Positions 17,570 through 25,469 of a stretch of DNA of 64,000 bases are shown piece after piece. The DNA is from Candidatus Obscuribacterales bacterium (GTDB lineage: Bacteria; Cyanobacteriota; Vampirovibrionia; Obscuribacterales; Obscuribacteraceae), in NCBI GenBank assembly GCA_021732025.1, contig JAKFVU010000012.1, positions 1 through 64,000 on the forward strand, given 5' to 3'. The notes under the pieces were generated by a model. It ran no database searches, was not told the DNA's origin, and saw nothing but the letters and a program-made list of their open reading frames with translations. Position 1 is the stretch's first letter. Each line of letters starts with the position of its first letter. Made by a program: the position numbers and the translations under genes.

Positions 17570-18970
17570 CTAAGCGCCAGCTTTGCGTTTGGCACTCCAA
17601 CCTTCAAAGTTGCTCTGCTTAGCACGGGCCACAGCCAAAGCACCGTCTGGCACAGCTTTGTTGATTACACTGCCGGCGGCCACTACCGCTTCAACACCAA
17701 GCTCTACAGGTGCCACGAGAACTGAGTTACTGCCCGTAGAAGCGCCATCATTGATAACAGTCTTGGCTTTCTTCTTGGTGAGGTGGTCATAATTGGCTGT
17801 GATTGTACCGGCCCCGATATTGACGTGGTTGCCCAACACGGCATCACCGACATAACTCAAGTGCGAAACATTACTGTGATGGCCAATTTCGGCTTTCTTC
17901 AATTCAACAAAGTTACCGACCTTAGACGAATCGCCGATAATATTTCCTTCTCGTACATGGGCAAAGGGGCCAATCTTTACGCCATCTCCAATGACTGAGT
18001 TATTCACCTGCGAATTATTGATGGTGGTGTTATTGCCGATCTTGACCACACCTTTAATAACAGTAAATGGTCCAATCTGGCAGTTAGAGCCAATTTCGAT
18101 ATTGCCCACTAGATAGCAGCCCGGCAATACCAAAGTCTCTTCGCCGATGCTAACTTCAGGTGCAATCCACGTAGCACTGGGGTCAACGATAGTGACACCA
18201 GACTCTAGAGCCAGTTTTGAAGCAGTGATGTCGCGCAGATGCACAGTCGCTTCCGCTAACTCCACTCTCGAATTAATGCCGCACACTTCTCTGAAATCAG
18301 TCAGCACCATGGTTTCAGTAACGTGCTTAGAGTGATAAGCCCAAGCTACCAAATCTGTCAGATAATATTCTTTCTGTTTGTTGTCGCATGAAAGAGAGCT
18401 TAGACCGGCAGCAGCAGCGGGCCATTCTATACAATAGATGCCGGTGTTTACTTCGTTGATAAGCTTTTCGCCGTGAGAAGCGTCTTTGTCTTCGACGATG
18501 CCACGCACTTTGCCATCTTGGTCACGGACCATGCGACCGTAGTTTTTAGGATCTGGCACAACTGTACTTAGGGCAGTGATTACAGCTTCCTTTTCGCGGT
18601 GTGTGGCCAACAGTCGAGCCAAAGTATCGGCTTGCAACACAGGAGCATCACCCACAGTCACTATTAGCGTGCCTTCAAAGCCTTCTAGTGCCGGAACGAC
18701 CTGCATGACGGCATGGCCAGTGCCAAGCTGAGGCGATTGCAGATGAGTAGAAAATGGGCAGTTGGGCGGATTATTGCTAACAAAATCGCTGACAACATCG
18801 GCTGAGTGACCAACAACTAAGTGCAGATGCTCAAGACCCAAAGCTCCGACTGCATCCATTACTCGGCTCAAGATGGCGCGACCCAGTACTTCGTGCAGCA
18901 CCTTGGGCTTATTAGACTTCATCCGCTTGCCTTGACCGGCAGCCAGCACAATCGCTCTAACAGGTCGCAT
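17570..18970 (-). CDS. glmU: Bifunctional GlmU (GlcNAc-1-P uridyltransferase / GlcN-1-P acetyltransferase)
   Basis: GlmU makes UDP-GlcNAc for peptidoglycan and lipid A. The N-terminal pyrophosphorylase domain carries IVLAAGQGKRMKS and KPKVLHEVLG, and the GTGHAVMQ and VTVGDAPVL motifs. The C-terminal half is a left-handed beta-helix of hexapeptide repeats (for example IGSNCQIGPF, IGDGVKIGPF), followed by GAGTITANYD, a typical GlmU acetyltransferase motif. I chose ATG 18970 because a GGAGTGATT ribosome-binding site lies directly upstream. A frame extension to 18997 is less likely. Total length is about 466 residues, normal for the family. Confidence 0.96.
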   Translation of the reverse strand: MRPVRAIVLAAGQGKRMKSNKPKVLHEVLGRAILSRVMDAVGALGLEHLHLVVGHSADVVSDFVSNNPPNCPFSTHLQSPQLGTGHAVMQVVPALEGFEGTLIVTVGDAPVLQADTLARLLATHREKEAVITALSTVVPDPKNYGRMVRDQDGKVRGIVEDKDASHGEKLINEVNTGIYCIEWPAAAAGLSSLSCDNKQKEYYLTDLVAWAYHSKHVTETMVLTDFREVCGINSRVELAEATVHLRDITASKLALESGVTIVDPSATWIAPEVSIGEETLVLPGCYLVGNIEIGSNCQIGPFTVIKGVVKIGNNTTINNSQVNNSVIGDGVKIGPFAHVREGNIIGDSSKVGNFVELKKAEIGHHSNVSHLSYVGDAVLGNHVNIGAGTITANYDHLTKKKAKTVINDGASTGSNSVLVAPVELGVEAVVAAGSVINKAVPDGALAVARAKQSNFEGWSAKRKAGA

Positions 18971-19288
18971 AATCACTCCATTCGCTGTAGCAAGCAATGA
19001 TTATAAGCCGTAAAAGAAAAAAGCCTCACCAGAAGTGAGGCTTTTTGAAATGTCCGCAGTGTTGGTGCCGCCCCAACAGACTCAATCCCTTGTGTCTCTC
19101 GTACTGGAGTTCCTGCGATGAACAAAGCTATTGTTACCTAAACCTCCGCGCTATTGGTCGCCTTTTAACCTTTCGTTTATTATGCCCGTAACAAGCGTAA
19201 TATCTTGTGGCATATAGATAGTGAGCCCAAATAACAACTATCGGTATCAACGGGCTACAGTAGAGAAATAGACGGAAGAGCACTAGAA
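18971..19288. other. Intergenic region between glmU and the matrixin gene
   Basis: This 318-base divergent spacer holds a strong hairpin with T tracts on both sides (19018-19046) and no credible open frame. The stretch 19047-19130 includes a local hairpin GTTGG/CCAAC (19060-19076) and could belong to a short reverse-strand RNA ending at the terminator. I cannot assign a known RNA family. Otherwise I see nothing in it. Confidence 0.4.
19018..19046. terminator. Bidirectional intrinsic terminator
   Basis: AAAAAGCCTCAC/GTGAGGCTTTTT with loop CAGAA gives a 7-bp GC-rich stem flanked by A and T tracts, so it can terminate transcription in either direction. On the reverse strand it lies upstream of glmU and would insulate glmU from any transcript coming from the right. 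Confidence 0.8.
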
Positions 19289-20149
19289 TTGTTTCCCCAC
19301 GTAACAAAAGTAATGTTGCAGAAAAGAAAAAAACTCAAAACAGCGAGTCTGATAAAGTTCCTGTTGGCAATCACCGCGCTAATCTCGTCGGCGCAGCCAC
19401 AAATTGCCGCAGCTCAGTATCGCAAGGCGCCAAGCAAGCCAGTACAGTCGGGTGTCTATCCTGAGTACCGCAGCCGCTTCGGCACGATTCACTGGGTGCG
19501 CGACCAAATGCCTCTCAAGGTTTACATATCACAGGGGCTTACCCTTGACAGTGTCATCGATCCAAACCTCGGCGTTCCCGTGGCTAACACTGACAATCTG
19601 GCAGCCTGGCCCAATCTAGTAGCAAATGTTTTAAGCGACCCGGAACAGTTTCAAGCTTTAAAAAGAGCCGATGGATATGTAGACGGCCATTACCAGGCGG
19701 CCTTAGAGGGTATCTTGTCGTGGAAGCAATTTGAGCGGGAAGGGTTGTTCTCCTACGAACTGACCCAAGATGCCGGTGACGCCGACATCTATGTGTTCTT
19801 TACCAATCACTTCGTCGGCAAGAGTGGCATGGCACTCTTTGCCCAAGACATTCGCGGGTACACATCCAAAACAAACTTTCCTTATAAGGCCATTCTTGCT
19901 GGCGGGCAAGCCGATTTCAAACCAGCAGTTATCGTTTTGCGAACCACCGACGGACAGGGCCAACCGATGTCGCTCGGTAAGCTAAAGGCTGCGGCCACCC
20001 ACGAATTTGGCCACGCCCTAGGTATTGAAGGCCACAGCACCAATCCGGCAGATTTGATGAGTGCTTTTTATGGGCGCGGAGTGATTTCGCCCAATGACGC
20101 TGCCACCATCAGACATCTTTATCGCTTGACACCAGATTTAATACCATAA
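19289..20149 (+). CDS. Secreted matrixin-type zinc metalloprotease
   Basis: The 286-residue protein has a basic N-terminus and a hydrophobic signal segment (LIKFLLAITALISSAQPQIA). The catalytic signature is HEFGHALGIEGH near residues 238-249, the metzincin HExxHxxGxxH type, followed by the Met-turn-like segment DLMSAFYG. The protein is probably exported and acts on extracellular or periplasmic proteins. TTG 19289 has a GGAAGAG ribosome-binding site about 10 bases upstream. ATG 19313 is an alternative without one. The stop overlaps the start of the next gene by one base (TAATG), so the two are translationally coupled. Confidence 0.85.
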   Translation: MFPHVTKVMLQKRKKLKTASLIKFLLAITALISSAQPQIAAAQYRKAPSKPVQSGVYPEYRSRFGTIHWVRDQMPLKVYISQGLTLDSVIDPNLGVPVANTDNLAAWPNLVANVLSDPEQFQALKRADGYVDGHYQAALEGILSWKQFEREGLFSYELTQDAGDADIYVFFTNHFVGKSGMALFAQDIRGYTSKTNFPYKAILAGGQADFKPAVIVLRTTDGQGQPMSLGKLKAAATHEFGHALGIEGHSTNPADLMSAFYGRGVISPNDAATIRHLYRLTPDLIP

Positions 20150-20937
20150 TGAAAGGCCCAGACGACTATGCAAGCAGAAGACCGAGGCCTAGGCCCTCTG
20201 CGCCGCCGCCTAGAATAACGAATAGAACAGACTCTAATTATGACTCTGATGATGAAGATTTAGTTGAAGAGACTAATCCATACGCGTCGAGCATTCGCAA
20301 ACCCACTAATACTAATTCAAGGAAAGTGGATAGCAAAGGCAAAAGCGCAGCTGAGAAAGCAGCCGAGAAAAAAGAAAAAGCCAAGCGTCTGCGCACGCTT
20401 TTAAGCAACCAAGCTATTTGCTTGGTTATCATCTTTGCCCTCGTTGCCGGCTTCAATTGGATGGCCTCAGATTATAGTGGTGAGTACATTAACCAAGACA
20501 GCAAGTTAGGTCTGGTCAAACTCTCCCTCGTGCGCGAAGCTACCTATGTCGATGGTGAACTTTCATACAAAGGCACCACAAATCTTGAGATGCAGCAAGG
20601 CGACCAGCCCAAAGATCAACAAGTCGATTTGACTTTCCTGGCCGCCAATCCAAAATTGATCAGTCGCGGCCTCATTACCAGAGCACGCTTCATTGGTACT
20701 ATCGATGGCTCAATTGCAGAAGGTGCAATAGTTGACGCCAAAGGCAGCCACAATGTAAAACTTACAAAAAACATAGTAGCGTCGCTATTTAAACAGCTTC
20801 AGCACCACACGCCATCAGTACAGCTACCGCGCCCTCCTAAGCTCTTCCAAGTACCTGATGCTGCACCACGGGCGCCACTACCAGGCGAGACCGATTCGAC
20901 CAAACCATTTACTTATGGCGGCAGTTCAAAACCATAA
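20149..20937 (+). CDS. Membrane-anchored hypothetical protein downstream of matrixin
   Basis: The 262-residue product has a disordered, charged N-terminus with Arg-Pro-rich and Asp/Glu-rich stretches, a Lys/Ala/Glu-rich helix (about residues 60-85) and one membrane helix (about 93-113, ICLVIIFALVAGFNWMA). An extracytoplasmic domain of about 150 residues follows, ending in a proline-rich tail. The outer part (YSGEYINQDSKLGLVKLSLV) reads like a small beta-rich domain, but no family is recognised. ATG 20149 shares its A with the matrixin stop codon. Coupling to the protease suggests a related role at the cell surface, perhaps anchoring or inhibiting it. That is inference. Confidence 0.75.
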   Translation: MKGPDDYASRRPRPRPSAPPPRITNRTDSNYDSDDEDLVEETNPYASSIRKPTNTNSRKVDSKGKSAAEKAAEKKEKAKRLRTLLSNQAICLVIIFALVAGFNWMASDYSGEYINQDSKLGLVKLSLVREATYVDGELSYKGTTNLEMQQGDQPKDQQVDLTFLAANPKLISRGLITRARFIGTIDGSIAEGAIVDAKGSHNVKLTKNIVASLFKQLQHHTPSVQLPRPPKLFQVPDAAPRAPLPGETDSTKPFTYGGSSKP

Positions 20938-21025
20938 GCCATAAAAGAAAATTCTAAAGCTGCCTAAAACTTAGGGCGCCCCTGTCATACAACTATTGGC
21001 AAGTTGTTAAGACACAGGAGATTCT

Positions 21026-22102
21026 ATGTATAAAGCCATTTCGCGTCTCTCGCGCTCACGCTCACGAGTGATGGCCACAGTCTCTGCTTCACTCATTACT
21101 AGTATTGTCAGTGCACCGGTCTTTGCAGCGGAGCCATATCGCTGGGGCTTTATTGACCCCGCTGGCAAACTGGCCATTAAACCTCAGTTTCTCAATACTG
21201 GTACTTTTCATGACGGTCTTGCAGCGGTGCAGATCACTGTCAAAGACGGCAATGACAGCACCTCTGACAAATGGGGCTTTATCGACAAAACTGGAGCGCT
21301 TGTGATTGACGCTCAGTTTGATGATGTGCAAGAGTTTTCTGAAGGATTAGCGGCAGCCAGAAAAGACAAGTGGGGTTTCATCGATAAAAGCGGAAAATTT
21401 GTCATTGAGCCACAATTTGAAGATGCCCGTCGCTTCGCCGAAGGCCTTGCTCCAGTGGCAACGGGCCACCTGAGATGGGGCTTTGTTGATAAAACCGGAG
21501 CTTTTAAAATTGAGCCAAAATTCACTGCAGTTAACGGCTTTGCCAACAACAGAGCCGCTGTACTTATAAGTGATGGCTTCGGTTCATACACTTTTAGAAG
21601 CGGCACTGATATTTATGAAGTCCGCGGCGGACAGTGGAGCTACATTGATAAGAGCGGTGAAATCGTCATCGATAGCTTGTTTGAAGGGGCCGGACTATTT
21701 TGCCAAGATCTGGCACCAGTTGCCGTTGGTATCAAGCAAGGAATGTACAAGCCAGACAAATGGGGCTTCATCAATACGGCTGGAAAGTTAGCAATAACTC
21801 CTCAATTTAACGCTGTCCATGCTGCTTCTGAAGATTGCGCCGCTGTGCAGTTTGGGGTTTGGAAAAATATTGGCAAAGCGCAACGCTCTTGGATTCCAGG
21901 CAAATGGGGTTATATAAACCTCAAAGGCAAACGGCTGATAGAGCCACAATTCGATGGTGCCGACCGCTTCTCTGAAGGTCTAGCCAGTGTTCGTTTAAAA
22001 GGCAAATGGGGCTATGTCAACAAGAAGGGCGAGACGGTTATAAGCCCTGCCTATACCGCTACCGGCGAGTTTCACGAACAACTAGCACCAGTAATTCCCT
22101 AA
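21026..22102 (+). CDS. Secreted WG-repeat protein
   Basis: After a signal peptide (cleavage around SAPVFAAEP, residues 30-36) the 358-residue protein consists almost wholly of WG (KWG) repeats. I count eight: RWGFIDPAGK, KWGFIDKTGA, KWGFIDKSGK, RWGFVDKTGA, QWSYIDKSGE, KWGFINTAGK, KWGYINLKGK and KWGYVNKKGE. Each is followed by a Phe-containing F.(E/D)GLA-type segment. WG repeats form a repetitive beta fold seen in bacterial extracytoplasmic proteins of unknown function, often in many copies per genome. The start ATG 21026 has an ACAGGAG ribosome-binding site. It converges with the phosphoesterase gene, 3 bases apart. Confidence 0.9.
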   Translation: MYKAISRLSRSRSRVMATVSASLITSIVSAPVFAAEPYRWGFIDPAGKLAIKPQFLNTGTFHDGLAAVQITVKDGNDSTSDKWGFIDKTGALVIDAQFDDVQEFSEGLAAARKDKWGFIDKSGKFVIEPQFEDARRFAEGLAPVATGHLRWGFVDKTGAFKIEPKFTAVNGFANNRAAVLISDGFGSYTFRSGTDIYEVRGGQWSYIDKSGEIVIDSLFEGAGLFCQDLAPVAVGIKQGMYKPDKWGFINTAGKLAITPQFNAVHAASEDCAAVQFGVWKNIGKAQRSWIPGKWGYINLKGKRLIEPQFDGADRFSEGLASVRLKGKWGYVNKKGETVISPAYTATGEFHEQLAPVIP

Positions 22103-22105
22103 GAA

Positions 22106-23089
22106 TTAGCCCTGGCCTTTAACCGCAGCAAAACTCTGCACTGAATCGCTGCCCAAGATACCGGCACGCTCATGATTGAGTTCAATCACAGTAGCGGCTG
22201 GCGGACAAAAGAGGCGAATATTGCTGCGTGGATCAGCGCCAAGGCCGCGGGAGATGTGAATCTTAGTATTTCCCACTTCAACCATTCCCGATGCATTCTC
22301 GCGCGGCAATTCAGAATCGGTGATGATTGCTCCAATGCCAGGCAAGCGCACTTGCCCGCCGTGGGTATGACCACCAAATGCTAAGTGCAGACCCGCCCGA
22401 GAGAGCATTTCTAATTGCTTAGGCAGGTGAAAAAGACCGAGCTTGAGAGCACCAGCAGGCGCATCTAACATCATTTTTTGCAAGTCGGCTTCTTTGATAC
22501 CAGGGTAATCAATGCCAGCAATAAATAGATTTTCGCTTGCTATATAGTGAGACTGATTTACCAAAACTTTAAAGCCACCAGCCTCTAAGGCAATGCGGTG
22601 AGGCTCTACATTGTTGCGCACTTCTGGATGGCGATGTTTGCGAATAATGCGGCCAAGAGTCTTGTTATAGATCGAATAATTGTAATAGTCGTGATTGCCG
22701 AAAACGGCATAGGCTCCTAACCTAGGCTGACGAGAAAGAAGCTTTGGACCATACTTCAAACCATCAAGAAATTCAAAGACATCGCCAGTAAGAACTACCA
22801 AGTCATAGTCTTGATCTGTAATTCGGCGAATGAACTCGACTTTTTCGTCGTCGTTGCCAGACAAGTGCAAATCAGAAAGATGCAATATTTTCAAAGACTG
22901 GTGGCTAACTATCGCACTACCAGTAGTATCAGACTTGGTTTGCACGGCAAAGCGCTCAAGGCGGTAGCGTCTTGTTTCAACTCTGGTTCCATAATAAAAA
23001 AGACCAAGGCCTAGAGCAGCCAATGACAGGCCGGCTAAGCCAAAATAGAGCTTGTAATTGTGCTGTTTAGACAAATTCTTCAACCACAT
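22106..23089 (-). CDS. Membrane-anchored metallophosphoesterase (YkuE/YaeI-like)
   Basis: The 327-residue protein has an N-terminal membrane helix (about residues 14-31, LYFGLAGLSLAALGLGLFYY) and a calcineurin-like phosphoesterase domain. Metal-binding motifs are present in order: LHLSDLHL, LTGDVFEF, GNHDYY, and the late GGHTHGGQ. The closest well-known relatives are YkuE/YaeI-type enzymes, some of which hydrolyse UDP-diacylglucosamine in lipid A synthesis. The substrate is not proven here. It overlaps the upstream bioY-like gene by 23 bases, so they form an operon. Confidence 0.9.
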   Translation of the reverse strand: MWLKNLSKQHNYKLYFGLAGLSLAALGLGLFYYGTRVETRRYRLERFAVQTKSDTTGSAIVSHQSLKILHLSDLHLSGNDDEKVEFIRRITDQDYDLVVLTGDVFEFLDGLKYGPKLLSRQPRLGAYAVFGNHDYYNYSIYNKTLGRIIRKHRHPEVRNNVEPHRIALEAGGFKVLVNQSHYIASENLFIAGIDYPGIKEADLQKMMLDAPAGALKLGLFHLPKQLEMLSRAGLHLAFGGHTHGGQVRLPGIGAIITDSELPRENASGMVEVGNTKIHISRGLGADPRSNIRLFCPPAATVIELNHERAGILGSDSVQSFAAVKGQG

Positions 23090-23903
23090 GGTAGCGTTCA
23101 GATGGCTTGCTGCCAGGCACAGCAGTTGGGCGAGGAGCCGAATCTGGAGCAGTCAAAGTATTGGCAAGCCAGCGGAAGGGGAAAGCAATTCCAACCATGA
23201 TCAAGCTGCTCAAAAAATCGTACATGAGCGGATACCAACTCATATTGCGAGCATGTTGGAAGACCCAGGGCTGCCAGGCTAGAGAAGCACGGTTGCCATC
23301 GAGCAGATACGAAACCAAACAACTACCCAACAAATAGAAAATACCTGATAGGTGCACCACAATTAGTCCAGCAACAACAGACATGAGCTGACTGACACTG
23401 GTGCGCTTGCCGCGAGTGATCATTCCTACTACAGCAGCAGCTGGTATGAGAGCCAACAAATAGCCGAATCCTGGCTCAAGATAGTAACCAACTCCGCCAC
23501 CGGAGGCAAAGGCGTGGATACCGAGAAACGGTCCAACCACTCCCAAAATAATGAAGGTCGCGCAAGCCACAGCGCCGAGTAAGGGGCCCAGAACATAACC
23601 AACAAAAACAGCAGCAGCCGCTAGCGGCATATAGAAAGTCTTGCGCACACTATTTGTCGGCGCCTTAAGCAGCGGCACATAGGCCTCTACTTTGCTTTGA
23701 TAACGCTCGGGCACAACATTGAAAGCATAGCGAATTTGGTTTTCAGCAAAGCTAGTCAAATTTCGCTTTGTGGCAATAGGCACTTCAAACGAGGTAAAAG
23801 AAGCAAGAAAGAGCAAAAGCACTCCCAGCATTGTCAGAACGATCTGACCCAAAAGTGACCTACGTCTGATGCGCGGCGATATATCCTGTGCAACTAAACG
23901 CAA
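23067..23903 (-). CDS. bioY: BioY-family biotin transporter component, N-terminally extended
   Basis: The core (about residues 95-215) fits BioY, the membrane S-component of biotin ECF transporters: LGPLLGAVACATFIILG, then the glycine-rich GIHAFASGGGVGYYLEP and FGYLLALIPAAAVVGMI. The protein has 278 residues, longer than the usual 180-200, with an extra N-terminal helix and a loop (about residues 18-90) and a proline-rich tail. The energising EcfA/EcfT subunits are not next to it, though BioY can act alone or with shared modules. Its 3' end overlaps the phosphoesterase gene. Confidence 0.7.
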   Translation of the reverse strand: MRLVAQDISPRIRRRSLLGQIVLTMLGVLLLFLASFTSFEVPIATKRNLTSFAENQIRYAFNVVPERYQSKVEAYVPLLKAPTNSVRKTFYMPLAAAAVFVGYVLGPLLGAVACATFIILGVVGPFLGIHAFASGGGVGYYLEPGFGYLLALIPAAAVVGMITRGKRTSVSQLMSVVAGLIVVHLSGIFYLLGSCLVSYLLDGNRASLAWQPWVFQHARNMSWYPLMYDFLSSLIMVGIAFPFRWLANTLTAPDSAPRPTAVPGSKPSERYHVVEEFV

Positions 23904-24019
23904 TTGTCTCCACCTCTTTTTGAACAGGTCTATTTTCGTTCGCCGCCTTATGACAAGTCAAGCCCCGCTATATCTAGAGCATGCATAGAAGTCATGTCTT
24001 TTTCGCAATACTTTCACGA

Positions 24020-24637
24020 TTAAGCTAAATTTGTATCAGTTACGGTCAAAGCGGGCGGAATAAAGAGCTCGTCTAACGACTCGGGACTAAAGCTAAAGCC
24101 TGGTATGAGAGAACTGACATCTCTCTCCTTCACCCTTTTCTTAAATAAAGTGAGGAAATCAGGAGACGACAATCTATCTGTCCAGAGCACAAGGGCATCT
24201 TCGTCGTTGTCTTGGTAGTAATTGCGGCGCACACCGAGACTGCGGAAACTATATTTACCATACAAACGTTGGGCAGACTCGTTCGAGACCCTAACCTCTA
24301 ATGTGATCCAATCGGCCCCCACACGACGAGCTTGAATAATGTCATTGACGAGCAAACGCTCACCAACGTGCAAGCGGCGAAAGTCCGGGTGAACTGCCAA
24401 AGTCGTAATATGGGCTTCTTCGCCAATCAACCAAAAGCCAGAATAGCCCAAGAGACTCTTATCTTCGGCGTCGCGAGCAGCAAAATAATGACCAGTAGGA
24501 TTGGTCAGCTCATTGGTGAAAGATTGGCGCGACCAATGATGCGAGCCAAAAGCCACGGGTTCAATTTCCATGACTTGCTCAAGATCGCTCAGGCTTAGAG
24601 CGCTAATCTCAACTAGATTCGACTTTTTCGATGGCAT
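24020..24637 (-). CDS. rimI: GNAT ribosomal-protein-alanine acetyltransferase RimI-like
   Basis: The 205-residue GNAT protein has the RimI order of blocks: LEQVMEIEPVAFGSHHWSRQ near the N-terminus, then ITTLAVHPDFRRLHVGERLL carrying the acetyl-CoA loop (RRLHVG, degenerate against RxxGxG/A), then LEVRVSNESAQRLYGKYSF and RRNYY. RimI acetylates the N-terminus of ribosomal protein S18 in E. coli and is often encoded next to tsaB, as it is here: the two genes overlap by 29 bases. A C-terminal extension of about 45 residues is not part of the standard domain. Confidence 0.87.
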   Translation of the reverse strand: MPSKKSNLVEISALSLSDLEQVMEIEPVAFGSHHWSRQSFTNELTNPTGHYFAARDAEDKSLLGYSGFWLIGEEAHITTLAVHPDFRRLHVGERLLVNDIIQARRVGADWITLEVRVSNESAQRLYGKYSFRSLGVRRNYYQDNDEDALVLWTDRLSSPDFLTLFKKRVKERDVSSLIPGFSFSPESLDELFIPPALTVTDTNLA

Positions 24638-25469
24638 CGCCGTTTTTCAGAGTCACCGATGCACCACGCAAATAAAGCGGCTCGGTCAGCCGATAATGAA
24701 ATGCGGAGGTGCCCAATCCTTTCAAAGATACCCGAACCCAGGCCATTTTAGCTTGTAATGAAGCAATATTATTAACGACTGCACTTATTTTGGCTTGCCA
24801 ATGCACACCATTTTGCTCGGTCGGCAATTTAGCCAAAACAGCTTGGTCCACATGCCACAGGGGGCAAAGGGCGAGTTTCTCTGGCAGGTTTTCATAGGTG
24901 ACATAAATCGGCTCTTGCACGGGCACCAAATCGAAATGCTCTTGCACAGCCTCGGGACGATACACAGCTAAGTAGCAGTGGGTACGCGAAGCTTCTTTTA
25001 TGACGCCATAGAGCTGCTGTGCAACATCGATGTCACTCGGATTGGCTAAGGCCTGTTCAAGCAAATCGAAGCAAACCACTTCAAGGGAATTCAAACCAAT
25101 GAGGGGGAGCTTTAGAGCTTGAGCCAGTGTTCGAGCAGTGGTGATGGCCACGCGTATACCAGTGAAGCCACCAGGCCCAATGCCAACGGCTATGGCATCA
25201 ATATCAAATTTGCCGCGCTGATTGTCTTTTAGCAGGCGATCGATGGTGGGAATTAAGAGGCTAACAGACTCTTGGCGATTGGCTTTCTTAGCGCCGATCA
25301 TGTTTCCACTTAGTGGAAGGCGCGGGTCATCAACTGCCAGCGTTGAAAAATCGATGCGCTCGCAGTCTATTATTCTGCCGCATTCTATTTTGCCGCCATC
25401 TACATTATCGCCATCAAACAGAGCGACTGTTAATTCACGCCCGCTAGTGTCAAATGAGAGAAAAAGCAT
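24609..25469 (-). CDS. tsaB: tRNA t6A biosynthesis protein TsaB
   Basis: TsaB is the non-catalytic ASKHA partner of TsaD in making N6-threonylcarbamoyladenosine at position 37 of ANN-reading tRNAs. The N-terminus MLFLSFDTSGRELTVALFDG and the signature VGIGPGGFTGIRVAITTART with LIGLNSLEV are typical. At 286 residues it is longer than the common 220-240 form. Its ATG shares the A of the secA TAA stop (TAATG) and its end overlaps rimI, so secA-tsaB-rimI is one translationally coupled operon. Confidence 0.92.
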   Translation of the reverse strand: MLFLSFDTSGRELTVALFDGDNVDGGKIECGRIIDCERIDFSTLAVDDPRLPLSGNMIGAKKANRQESVSLLIPTIDRLLKDNQRGKFDIDAIAVGIGPGGFTGIRVAITTARTLAQALKLPLIGLNSLEVVCFDLLEQALANPSDIDVAQQLYGVIKEASRTHCYLAVYRPEAVQEHFDLVPVQEPIYVTYENLPEKLALCPLWHVDQAVLAKLPTEQNGVHWQAKISAVVNNIASLQAKMAWVRVSLKGLGTSAFHYRLTEPLYLRGASVTLKNGDAIEKVESS

